The notes under the pieces were generated by a model. It made no database searches. It saw only the letters and a program-made list of their open reading frames with translations, and had not been told where the DNA came from. Shown here one piece after another: positions 28,182 through 35,601 of a stretch of DNA of 64,000 nucleotides (positions are counted from its first letter, which is position 1; the number at the start of each line of letters is the position of its first letter). This DNA is from an uncultured Clostridium sp. (lineage in GTDB: Bacteria > Bacillota > Clostridia > TANB77 > CAG-508): positions 26,230-90,229 of the forward strand of contig CANSPP010000001.1 of NCBI GenBank assembly GCA_947648905.1, read 5' to 3'. Both the position numbers and the translations under genes were made by a program.

Positions 28182-28454
28182 ATGAATTCAAAATCTATAC
28201 TAGCTCTATACAATGGAGAATATACCTGTATTGAAAAACCTATCCCAAAAGATTCCAAATATACCAAAGCATTATCTAAATGCACTAATCTTCAAGAAAA
28301 ATTATCTCAATTGGTAGATAAAGAAACTTTTGCTTTAATTGATAAGACTTTAGAGTGTCAAAATGAATTGTCTGCTATTGAAATGGAAGAAGTATTTGTT
28401 GAGGGTTTTTCTTTAGCTATATCCTTAGTGTTAGAAGCGATATCTAACAAATAA
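28182..28454 (+). CDS. DUF6809-like small protein
   Basis: 90 residues. ILALYNGEYTCIEKPIP at the N-terminus, then helices and VEGFSLAISLVLEA at the end; resembles short proteins, DUF6809 as I recall, of Clostridial mobile elements. ATG 28182 has GGAGGTG upstream. It runs against the surrounding genes and is followed by a C/G-rich patch. Confidence 0.65.
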   Translation: MNSKSILALYNGEYTCIEKPIPKDSKYTKALSKCTNLQEKLSQLVDKETFALIDKTLECQNELSAIEMEEVFVEGFSLAISLVLEAISNK

Positions 28455-28560
28455 GTTACCCCCTCCCCTATGTATTTCCCGAAATAATTTCTTTGACTCC
28501 CCTCGCCGTTCCCCCTTCTTTATTTTCTAGAGATTAGAGGCGGGGGTGTTCTTTATCTTT
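28455..28560. other. Unusually C/G-rich intergenic patch
   Basis: Runs of C (CCCCCTCCCC, CCGTTCCCCC) followed by GAGGCGGGGGTGTTCTTT. Opposed C- and G-runs can pair, giving a terminator-like structure for the 90-residue gene. Its base composition stands out from the AT-rich surroundings. Confidence 0.5.
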
Positions 28561-28622
28561 TTCGGTATGTATTTTTTATTTATGTTTCAATACTTTTATT
28601 TATTCTATCCCGATTATCACAG

Positions 28623-28668
28623 TAAAAAATAGTAACTACCATATGAGGTAATTACTATTCTATTTTTA
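28623..28668. terminator. Terminator of the autoregulated HTH gene
   Basis: AAAAAATAGTAA..TACC pairs with GGTA..TTACTATT..TATTTTT at the 3' end of the minus-strand gene. Confidence 0.6.
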
Positions 28669-29415
28669 CATATGAAAAATTTTAGGTTCCTCTATTTCTA
28701 CCAAGCCACTACTTATTAATTCTAATTCTAGTTGTTCTCTTTTTATATTACTTATTTGAATTTTTTCTCTAATTCTAGTTTTATAATTACTTAATATTAC
28801 ATTGTACAATCCTTTATCATCTTCATTTTGAAATATAAACATATTATTATATCCTTTTAAAAAAGGGTATTTGTCTTCAATTTCAGATGTTAGTTCTTTC
28901 CACATATATGTAACATCTTGAAATCCTCTTTTGGGTTTATCTGTAATATCTGGTATTATCCAATCCCTTCCTTGTTTTTTTGCACTTCTTATTTTACCTC
29001 TTCTTATCCATTGTCTAACCGTAATATCTGTAACATTATATAATTTGGCAAATTCACTAACAGTCATATAATCACTTTTTACACTTAATAATATGTATTC
29101 ATCAGAAAAAGTTGCACTAGATACCTCATTATCCTCTACTTCTAATTCAGTACAAAGAGTTAACCCTAAATCGATAGAATCATTTTTTAATAAATAGCTA
29201 TAGCACCACCAATCATCTGTTAGTTCTGGTAAATTAAGTTCTTCTAATTTTTCTAAAAATTTTTTGCATAATTTTAAATATTTAGTCTTATGCTCTTTAG
29301 ATTGATTTTCCAAATCATCATTTTCTTTGTAATAAGTATAATGACTTTTAAACTCTTCGATAATTTCTTCTTTAGTTTGTGCATAAAATTCCTTAAATAT
29401 TTCTTCTTTTTTCAT
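28666..29415 (-). CDS. HTH (MerR/excisionase-type) regulator with long flanks
   Basis: 249 residues from ATG 29415 (AAAGGGAG upstream). A helix-turn-helix in the middle: MTVSEFAKLYNVTDITVRQW then IRRGKIRSAKKQGRDWIIP (about residues 110-150). Charged N-terminal region and a C-terminal region of unknown fold. The promoter at 29450-29478 is overlapped by perfect palindromes, suggesting autoregulation. Confidence 0.75.
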   Translation of the reverse strand: MKKEEIFKEFYAQTKEEIIEEFKSHYTYYKENDDLENQSKEHKTKYLKLCKKFLEKLEELNLPELTDDWWCYSYLLKNDSIDLGLTLCTELEVEDNEVSSATFSDEYILLSVKSDYMTVSEFAKLYNVTDITVRQWIRRGKIRSAKKQGRDWIIPDITDKPKRGFQDVTYMWKELTSEIEDKYPFLKGYNNMFIFQNEDDKGLYNVILSNYKTRIREKIQISNIKREQLELELISSGLVEIEEPKIFHM

Positions 29416-29429
29416 ATTATTTCTCCCTT

Positions 29430-29446
29430 TGTATTGTTTCAATACA
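29430..29446. promoter_or_regulatory. Palindromic operator, proximal
   Basis: TGTATTG-TTT-CAATACA, 17 bp, between the -10 element and the ribosome site of the HTH gene. Confidence 0.6.
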
Positions 29447-29449
29447 TTT

Positions 29450-29478
29450 ATTGTATCGCAGTGATACAATATTGTCAA
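29450..29478 (-). promoter_or_regulatory. Promoter with overlapping operator for the HTH gene
   Basis: Minus strand TTGACA (29478-29473), exact 17-base spacer, TACAAT (29455-29450). The spacer plus -10 form the palindrome TTGTATC-GCAGT-GATACAA (29451-29469), a likely repressor site. Confidence 0.75.
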
Positions 29479-29509
29479 TACTAAAAAATAAAGTAATTAC
29501 ATTTAGTAA

Positions 29510-29896
29510 CTACTTTATCTCATATTCCCACAAACTCAATTTACCTTTTGCTTCTATTGGCTCATCAAATACTTCTACATTTTCTAGCTGCCAACCATAA
29601 TTTTCTTTAAAAGAACTATCTGTGTATATATCTTTATTTTCTTTTAATAACATCTCTTTAAATTCCAGTGACATTTTCACACAATCTACTAATGTTACTT
29701 TTCCTAATATTTTTCCTACTGGCAAATCTTCTGGAATATATTTTGATAATCTTTTCATTGCTTCTTTATCTATACCTTTTCCTGCATGTATTAGTAAATC
29801 TCCTCTATATTTAGTTTGCCAGCTTCTAAATTCAAACCTCTTATCTTTTTGCATTATCAATGTTGCCCATGGCTGTTTTATAGTTAATACCTTCAT
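29510..29896 (-). CDS. ASCH-domain protein
   Basis: 128 residues. ASCH signature: LTIKQPWATLIMQKDKRFEF then RSWQTKYRGDLLIHAGKG. The fold is related to PUA and binds RNA or modified nucleosides; some members hydrolyse N4-acetylcytidine. ATG 29896 lies 11 bases after the stop of the next gene upstream, so the two are an operon. Probably cargo of element 1. Confidence 0.85.
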   Translation of the reverse strand: MKVLTIKQPWATLIMQKDKRFEFRSWQTKYRGDLLIHAGKGIDKEAMKRLSKYIPEDLPVGKILGKVTLVDCVKMSLEFKEMLLKENKDIYTDSSFKENYGWQLENVEVFDEPIEAKGKLSLWEYEIK

Positions 29897-29907
29897 AAAT
29901 ACTTCTC

Positions 29908-30936
29908 CTATGTTTTATATTCTTTATTTATAAAACTAACCCAGTTATTTTTATTTTCATAATATTTCAATCCTTCTTCAATCGCCTTTGATACTCCTCC
30001 GATACTAGCAGAAAGTATAGTTGCTGTCATATTGCTATTTGCTGCAGAATATATTGTAGCAGGAGTAGATATAACTGTCGCTAAATTAGTCCATCTTTTT
30101 ATTTTTGGAAAGACTCTTTTAATGTTTCTATTAATCTTTTTTTGTTTTTCAATAAATTCCTTTTTTATTTCTTCAACATCATAACTATCATTTGATTTTT
30201 CTTTCAACTTTATTATTTTATCTATTTCATTCTTTGCCATACATATTTCATCATAATCTCTCCATTTTAAAATTTCAAGCATATTATTTTCCGTTTCTTT
30301 TAAATAGCTATCTTTACATAGTCTCACCCTAGAACATTCTTGACATCTATTTTCTTCTTCAAATGCATAACTATGTATTAATTCACATGGAAAATATATA
30401 CTAAAAACTTCATTAAATATTCTTGCTTTGTCTACTTTGCTTATATGTTTTAAGTATGTATAATCTCTTTCCCCAAATAAGCAATTAGCACCAATTTCAT
30501 TTGCAATCCCTATCTGTGTATATAATGATGTAACATATGGCAAACAATAATATTCATTTCCTATATTAATTTCTTCTACTACATTGTCTTTTTTTATACT
30601 GCTATCCTTTATTGGAAATGTTTTCCTTAACATCTTAAAGTCTTCAACACCCTTTTCAAAATATGGCTCTGCACTTTTTTTTAGTTTTTCATTGATTTCT
30701 ATTATTTCTAATATATTATTATCTTTTGCTATTTCTAATATTAATTTTATAGTTTTTTCTGTTTTAGTATTATTTTTAGATAAATACATATCTAAAGCTT
30801 TTTTTGTTATTACTATTTTATCCGCCCATATCAAAGTATCAGGCTTTTTAATCAACCATGAAAAGTCTAGTAAACATGGTTTGCATAAATTCAACTCATT
30901 TCCAACTGCAGTTCCACTAATAAAAACTTTATTCAT
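29908..30936 (-). CDS. Unknown cargo protein with cysteine cluster and C-terminal hydrophobic segment
   Basis: 342 residues. Not recognised. Cysteines near 17-20 (LNLCKPCLLDF) and a CQECSRVRLC cluster (about 196-205) could bind zinc or an Fe-S cluster. A small hydrophobic stretch rich in Ala, Thr and Ser (about 290-320; TVISTPATIYSAANSN) may insert in the membrane. In an operon with the ASCH gene and beside the right end of the element, the usual place for cargo or defence genes. Confidence 0.6.
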   Translation of the reverse strand: MNKVFISGTAVGNELNLCKPCLLDFSWLIKKPDTLIWADKIVITKKALDMYLSKNNTKTEKTIKLILEIAKDNNILEIIEINEKLKKSAEPYFEKGVEDFKMLRKTFPIKDSSIKKDNVVEEINIGNEYYCLPYVTSLYTQIGIANEIGANCLFGERDYTYLKHISKVDKARIFNEVFSIYFPCELIHSYAFEEENRCQECSRVRLCKDSYLKETENNMLEILKWRDYDEICMAKNEIDKIIKLKEKSNDSYDVEEIKKEFIEKQKKINRNIKRVFPKIKRWTNLATVISTPATIYSAANSNMTATILSASIGGVSKAIEEGLKYYENKNNWVSFINKEYKT

Positions 30937-31062
30937 TTCTTTCTCCTATTTTATTTCAATTATGTGCATATATATTATTTTAAAAATTATATCACATTAT
31001 ATTAATTAGTTAAAGCTATTTCCTGTTAAAACTTGTCTAATCGTGCCAAGTCTCGCCCTAAC

Positions 31063-31080
31063 TGTGACCAAAGTGTGACA
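31063..31080. repeat. Inner arm repeat, right copy
   Basis: Identical 18 bp to 11457-11474, in the same orientation, 94 bases inside the right core. Confidence 0.6.
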
Positions 31081-31084
31081 ATTT

Positions 31085-31135
31085 TGCCTAAGAACGCAAG
31101 AAAAAAACACCTGCTAAAACCTAGCAAGTGCTTCT
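31085..31135 (-). terminator. Terminator behind the tRNA fragment
   Basis: Minus strand CACTTGCTA-GGTTTT-AGCAGGTG followed by TTTTTTTC, in the position of a tRNA terminator. Confidence 0.65.
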
Positions 31136-31143
31136 TAATTCTT

Positions 31144-31189
31144 TGGTTGCGGGGGTAAGACTCGAACTTACGACCTTCGGGTTATGAGC
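31144..31189 (-). repeat. 3' half of an initiator tRNA (attachment-site remnant)
   Basis: Begins in the anticodon loop (GCTCATAACCC), runs through a perfect T-arm (GTTCGAG) and ends with CGCAACCA including CCA. The 5' half is absent on both sides, so it is not a functional tRNA. Its first 16 bases are the core repeat of element 1. Typical of elements that integrate into tRNA genes and carry a 3' copy. Confidence 0.82.
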
Positions 31190-31258
31190 AACCCCAAGCA
31201 ATTTCTATAAATCTATAAAACTCAAAATTTTACTATTCATCTAACAGCTAAACAAACT

Positions 31259-31654
31259 CTATTTTACAATCGCATCAACAGCTCTAGTTATCTCTGAATT
31301 ATAAACATAGCGACCATCAACCTTCTCATAAACTTCTCCAGCCTTCCTATCCACTGGCAAATCAACCTCATCAATAGAAACCGGTCCACCATCACCACTT
31401 TCTGACACACAAACTGAATTGTCGTCCATAATCCAAGCTAAATCATTACCATTTCTAGTTTTATTATCTAGAAATATTTTCTTTTTCTCATATAGAGCAT
31501 ATTCATCTATTTCATTAGTTTGATTATTTTTATTTTCATTTATATTTATCATATTTTTTAAAGCTTTTGATAATTCGTCAATAAAGGTATTTATGCTATT
31601 ATTTTCGAAATTTTTATTTGTTACATTTCTGTCTCTAAAAAAGTTTAAATCCAA
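31259..31654 (-). CDS. Hypothetical protein downstream of the DNA-entry nuclease
   Basis: 131 residues, TTG start at 31654 chosen for AGGAGG seven bases upstream. Soluble, Asn- and Asp-rich; no recognised domain. A C-terminal DGGPVSIDEVDLPVDRKAGE segment looks like a structured module. It follows the nuclease stop by 11 bases; because nuclease inhibitors are often coded beside their enzymes, an inhibitor or accessory role is conceivable but not shown. Confidence 0.6.
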   Translation of the reverse strand: MDLNFFRDRNVTNKNFENNSINTFIDELSKALKNMININENKNNQTNEIDEYALYEKKKIFLDNKTRNGNDLAWIMDDNSVCVSESGDGGPVSIDEVDLPVDRKAGEVYEKVDGRYVYNSEITRAVDAIVK

Positions 31655-31665
31655 TCTTTTTCCTC

Positions 31666-32396
31666 CTATTCTAACAATTTACTGTTCCCAGTTGCATAGT
31701 CAATATCTATTCCACTTTGGGCATTATATACATATACATTGAACTTAAGTTCTCCGTCATCCTCCATAGAATATGCTTCAATATTTACACCGATTGACTA
31801 ATTCATTCTCACCTTCATAATGTGGCGTAACTCTATATAATACGTGATTTTCTTGATTTTCTTTTAGATAATTATATACGCTGTCTTCAAATTTTTTCAT
31901 TCCTTTTACATTAAAACTTTGAGTTCCTGTAATTAAGTTTCTTTTGTCTACATCTATTCCGCCTAATTTCCAAGCGATTAGATGGCATCTATGGTATAGA
32001 TACCCGCCAGGTACAATGCTTGTATCATATTTTTTCTGCTTAAAACCTGATGGTGTAATTGAAGAGTAATCGTCTTTTTTGTCATCTTCATTGGCTTTTT
32101 TCCAGCTAGTTTTTATCATGGCTTTTCCGAACTTTACCGTCTTCTAAAGTGGAATAATAGTCTTCTTCTATGTTCATATCTTCAGTAGTAAATTCAGGTA
32201 TATTGTTATTTATTTCAACATATATTTCTCCATTATATTCTGGTATATCAGATATTTCATAAGATTTTTCTGTTTTATTAACTGTATCGACTGTTTTATT
32301 TTCTTTTTCAACATTAGAAAATCCTCCTATGGCCAAGATTACAGTAAATATTAATATAATTATAATTTTCTCTAGTTTATTTGTATTTTTTTTCAT
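31666..32396 (-). CDS. DNA/RNA non-specific (DNA-entry type) endonuclease with two CGG +1 frameshifts
   Basis: Joined model of 242 residues from ATG 32396. One N-terminal membrane helix (about 6-25) anchors or exports it, followed by an acidic linker. Catalytic His in YLYHRCHLIAWKLGG; then RNLITGTQSFNV and HVLYRVTPHYEG of the EndA/streptococcal nuclease family; the C-terminus (NIEAYSMEDDG, FNVYVYN, IDYATG) also matches. Zero-frame breaks occur at CGG 32127-32129 and 31790-31792. Dropping each C gives GKVGKAM and LVNGVNIEAY. In competent bacteria this enzyme makes single-stranded DNA at the surface. Confidence 0.87.
31790..31792 (-). other. CGG +1 frameshift site in the nuclease (second)
   Basis: Zero-frame AAT CGG TGT AAA TAT TGA stops; dropping the C gives AAT GGT GTA AAT ATT GAA and 38 further family-like residues. 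Confidence 0.87.
32127..32129 (-). other. CGG +1 frameshift site in the nuclease (first)
   Basis: Zero-frame GTT CGG AAA; dropping the C gives GTT GGA AAA GCC ATG, joining the membrane anchor to the nuclease domain. Confidence 0.86.
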
Positions 32397-32586
32397 ATTT
32401 TTCACCCATATATTTAATATCATAATGCTAAAATTTTTTCAAAATTTGTATCAGCTGATTTTTATTATAAGATTAGAAAATATTTATGTCTTTGCTTAAT
32501 ATTCTTAATGCTTATACTTTAGATGTATAATTTTTATTTATAAGTGAATATTTTCTAGTTTTTTTCATATAATTATAGTAAAGGTA

Positions 32587-32615
32587 TTGACAACACTCAC
32601 ATAATATAGTAAAAT
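32587..32615 (+). promoter_or_regulatory. Promoter of tRNA-fMet
   Basis: TTGACA, 17-base spacer, TAAAAT, 19 bases before the tRNA. Confidence 0.75.
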
Positions 32616-32633
32616 AAATATTGTCAATTACAT

Positions 32634-32709
<76 letters not shown>

Positions 32710-32721
32710 ATAATATAAAGG

Positions 32722-32755
32722 GATTTGCATTTTTTGCAAATCTTTTATTTTTATG
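32722..32755 (+). terminator. Terminator of tRNA-fMet
   Basis: GATTTGCA/TGCAAATC stem with TTTTATTTTT. Confidence 0.85.
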
Positions 32756-32828
32756 TTTAACCAACTATTGTCCAACTATATAAATATTACACAATTATTA
32801 GACCCTAGTGCTATGTCATCCTTTGTTA

Positions 32829-32911
32829 TTTGCCTTAGAGAGTTTCGGAATGTAATAAGAAACTCTCTAGGGCAATAGCATTTGTAGCATATTTAATTAC
32901 AAATATGCTAC
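32829..32911. other. Two strong adjacent hairpins, possible small RNA
   Basis: TTGCCTTAGAGAGTTTC pairs with GAAACTCTCTAGGGCAA, then TGTAGCATATTT pairs with AAATATGCTACA. No protein frame is likely. It lies in the gap between tRNA-fMet and the 51-residue gene. Nothing else is seen between 32755 and 33012. Confidence 0.5.
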
Positions 32912-33059
32912 ATTTTATAAACATTTTTATTTTATGAAAACCAAATTCAAAATTTTCATATAATAATTTTATATATTTACGTAACATATTAACACTTATT
33001 TCTTCAAGAGGTGTATAATGGGTGGCGTTGTAAAAATTATAGCAATAGGGGTGAAATTT

Positions 33060-33215
33060 ATGCAAAATGCTGAAGAAGCAGACAACAAATGTGGAACGGT
33101 AACAGTTACTGTTTATAAAGATAAGACTGGACAGCCATATTTTACAGTTACTACCGATACAGATGATGTTTTACCTGTATCATACGTTATTGAAGATACT
33201 TTATATCTATATTAA
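33060..33215 (+). CDS. Small beta-rich protein of 51 residues
   Basis: Start ATG 33060 chosen because GGGGTGA lies nine bases upstream; the upstream ATG at 33018 overlaps a TATAAT element (33013-33018). The sequence alternates Thr/Val (CGTVTVTVYKDKTGQ, YFTVTTDTDD), suggesting a small beta-sheet protein. Not recognised. Followed by a clear terminator, so it is a separate transcription unit. Confidence 0.6.
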   Translation: MQNAEEADNKCGTVTVTVYKDKTGQPYFTVTTDTDDVLPVSYVIEDTLYLY

Positions 33216-33217
33216 AC

Positions 33218-33250
33218 AGACTAACTTTTCGTTGGTCTTTTTCTTTTTCT
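33218..33250 (+). terminator. Terminator of the 51-residue gene
   Basis: AGACTAAC/GTTGGTCT stem with TTTTTCTTTTTC. Confidence 0.8.
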
Positions 33251-33282
33251 TGATAACTATACTACACATATATAATCAAAAT

Positions 33283-33990
33283 TTATATGCTTATTAACTC
33301 CTTAATACTATTAAATTTGGCATCACCTATACCGCTTACTTTTTTGATATCTTCTATAGCCTTAAATTTTCCGCTTTCTTTTCTATGATTAATAATTTTT
33401 AAGGCTGTAGTAGTTCCTATTCCTGGTAAAGTTTCTAGCTCTGTTTGGTTTGCTGTATTTATATTAATTTTTGAGCTTGTTGTTTTATTTTTTTGTTCTG
33501 TGCTAGTTTTTGCGCTTACACTATTTGTGCTTTGATAATTTGTTTTTACATTTGTAATATATTTTTGCTCTGTTTCATTATTTGAATTTTCTATACTTTG
33601 AGCGTTTTGATTCTTTTGTGCTTGTACTTCTTCTTTTGTTGGAATTCTTATTTTCATTCCGTCTTCTAGGACATATGCTAGATTAACTTCTTCCATATAT
33701 GCATTTTCCTTTACTCCTCCTGCTTTTTCTATAGCATCTGCAACTCTACTATTTTCTTCTAATTCTATTAATCCCTCAGTGTTAACAGCTCCAGAAATAT
33801 GAACTTTTATGTTTTCTTTTTCGCTTCCTTCATTTGTTATTTCCTCTGGTTTTTCTATACTTTCAATTTCTAAGCTTTCACCTGCGGCAAAAGAGCCTTC
33901 TTTACCATATATATAATAGCCAAAGCTTAATATTGCAATTATTGAAATTGCTATTATTATCATTTTTTGTTTTTTGTTTAATCTATTCAT
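33283..33990 (-). CDS. comEA: ComEA-family DNA-binding protein
   Basis: 235 residues. One N-terminal membrane helix (about 9-26), an SLBB-like domain (VHISGAVNTEGLIELEENSR, about 62-115), a low-complexity Ser/Thr/Asn linker, and a C-terminal double helix-hairpin-helix (INTANQTELETLPGIGTTTA then VSGIGDAKFNSI). ComEA is the membrane receptor for double-stranded DNA in transformation. ATG 33990 with AAAGGATG upstream. With DprA, YifB and the nuclease it makes a DNA-uptake theme in the window. Confidence 0.94.
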   Translation of the reverse strand: MNRLNKKQKMIIIAISIIAILSFGYYIYGKEGSFAAGESLEIESIEKPEEITNEGSEKENIKVHISGAVNTEGLIELEENSRVADAIEKAGGVKENAYMEEVNLAYVLEDGMKIRIPTKEEVQAQKNQNAQSIENSNNETEQKYITNVKTNYQSTNSVSAKTSTEQKNKTTSSKININTANQTELETLPGIGTTTALKIINHRKESGKFKAIEDIKKVSGIGDAKFNSIKELISI

Positions 33991-34136
33991 AAAATCATCC
34001 TTTCTTTTACAATTATTAGAACAATTGCTTATTTTTTATTATTTTCTTTAATAAAATGTAATTAAATTTTATTTCTATTGAATTTTTTGTTAAAATGCGA
34101 TATATTATTTCCATAATATTTATAGAGAGGACTAAG

Positions 34137-35500
34137 ATGAAAATAAAAAATTTTCTAATAATACTACTAATTAATTTTATAATTTTATTAACTAGTTGCA
34201 ACTTTGTATTTGCAATCGAAATTTCTGGCGGGACAAATTCGCAAATCGGAAGTTCTAACGTAGAAACAGATGTACAAAATCGGAAACTCTGAGGCGGAAA
34301 TGAATTCACAAAACCGGAAATGCTGAAAGTACTATAGCATCTAGCGAAAGTCAAAATATTCCTGATATGACTGCTAATGCTATTTACTTAATGGATAACA
34401 AGACAAATGCAGTTTTATACAGTAAAAATGAAAACGAAAAAGTCTATCCTGCAAGCACAACTAAAATTTTAACTGCAATTATTGTTTTAGAGAATTGCAA
34501 CTTAAATGATGTTGTAACAGCAAGTTATAATTCAGTTATGAGTATTCCAGAAGGATATTCAACTGCAAATATTCAAATAGGAGAACAACTTACTGTTGAG
34601 CAACTTTTAGAGCTTTTGTTAATTCACTCTGCAAATGATGCAGCAAATGTTTTAGCAGAGTTTACTGGCGGTTCGATTGATAGTTTTGTTTCTATGATGA
34701 ATACAAAGTTGAATGACTTAAATTTGACTGGTTCTCATTTTACAAATCCATATGGATTACACGATGATAATCATTATACTACTGCTCACGATTTAGCTTA
34801 CCTTATGCAATATTGTCTGAAAAATGAAACTTTTAGAAAGCTTGCTGGCAAAGCATCTTGTGCAATTCCTGCAACGAATTTGTATGAACCGAGAATTTAT
34901 AGTTCTACTAATGAACTTTTAATTCCTGAAAGTTCAAATTACTACAAATATTTACTTACAGGAAAAACTGGATTTACATCTCAAGCTAAAGAGTGTTTGG
35001 TTTCTTCTGCCTACAGAGATGATTTGGAATTAATTGGAGTTGTTCTTGGAAGTGATAATCGATTTTCAGATGCACGAAAGCTTTATCAATATGGATATTC
35101 AAATTATTCAATACAGAAAGTTGTTAACAAAGATGCTATAGTGACTAATATACACGTAAAAAATGCTAAATATACTTCAAGAGATTTGGATTTGCTTGCA
35201 GTCGAGGATATCTCAGCATTAATGAATAATGAAGAGTCTCCATTAACCCTTAATCCTAAAATCATTTTATATGAGCCAATATCTGCTCCACTTGAGGAAG
35301 GTACTGTTCTCGGAAAAGCAATATATGAAATAAATGGCGTGACATATACGACTGACTTAATTGCTTCCCACAATGTAGAAGAGTCAAGGCTTATTATATA
35401 TTCCATATATTTTGCTATTGGCATTTGTATCGTTTCTTTATTGGTATTCTATGTGATTTTTTTAATTAATAAAAATAATTCAGTTTCTCCTACTGATTAG
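34137..35500 (+). CDS. D-alanyl-D-alanine carboxypeptidase (DacF type) with two CGG +1 frameshifts
   Basis: Joined model of 453 residues. ATG 34137 with GAGAGG upstream; signal peptide (residues about 5-27). Breaks at CGG 34281-34283 and 34315-34317 in the Ser/Asn-rich linker before the enzyme; dropping each C gives QNGNSEAEMNSQNGNAEST in one frame. Penicillin-binding core intact: SxxK (PASTTKIL), SxN (SANDAANVL), KTG (GKTGFT). A membrane helix at the C-terminus (about 425-447). Removes the terminal D-Ala of peptidoglycan. The shifts lie between export signal and catalytic domain, so the enzyme depends on them. Confidence 0.9.
34281..34283 (+). other. CGG +1 frameshift site in the carboxypeptidase (first)
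   Basis: Codon 49 of the zero frame. AAT CGG AAA CTC TGA stops; dropping the C gives AAT GGA AAC TCT GAG. Confidence 0.85.
34315..34317 (+). other. CGG +1 frameshift site in the carboxypeptidase (second)
   Basis: Reached in frame only after the first shift. AAC CGG AAA TGC TGA stops; dropping the C gives AAC GGA AAT GCT GAA. Confidence 0.85.
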
Positions 35501-35562
35501 AGAAATAAATAGTTTCTATGATTTGGTTGATTTAAAAAATTTGAATTAATTTAATATAATCT

Positions 35563-35600
35563 TGGGCTTGATTGAAATAATATTCTTCAAGCCCTTATTT
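35563..35600. terminator. Bidirectional terminator
   Basis: GGGCTTGA/TTCAAGCCC stem between converging genes with TTATTTT on the plus side. Confidence 0.8.
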
Positions 35601-35601
35601 T

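Larger units (their letters stand above)
11313..31189. mobile_element. Element 1: 19.9-kb integrative element with integrase, primase and restriction cargo
   Basis: Bounded by a 16-bp direct repeat (11313-11328 and 31174-31189; CCTTCGGGTTATGAGC), identical to part of the reverse complement of initiator tRNA. Inside are a tyrosine recombinase, D5-like primase/helicase, excisionase-like and small HTH proteins, a sigma factor and an ImmA/IrrE protease. Between integrase and right end lie an AlwI-type restriction system, a KAP-like NTPase and unknown cargo. No capsid, tail or conjugation genes are visible, so a satellite or integrative plasmid-like element is more likely than a prophage. An 18-bp repeat occurs just inside both ends. 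Confidence 0.78.

Noticed and set aside
31144-31189. Functional tRNA-Met on the minus strand
   Set aside because: Only the 3' half from the anticodon loop onward is present.
11313-31189. Complete prophage
   Set aside because: No terminase, portal, capsid, tail or lysis genes; content fits a satellite or integrative element.
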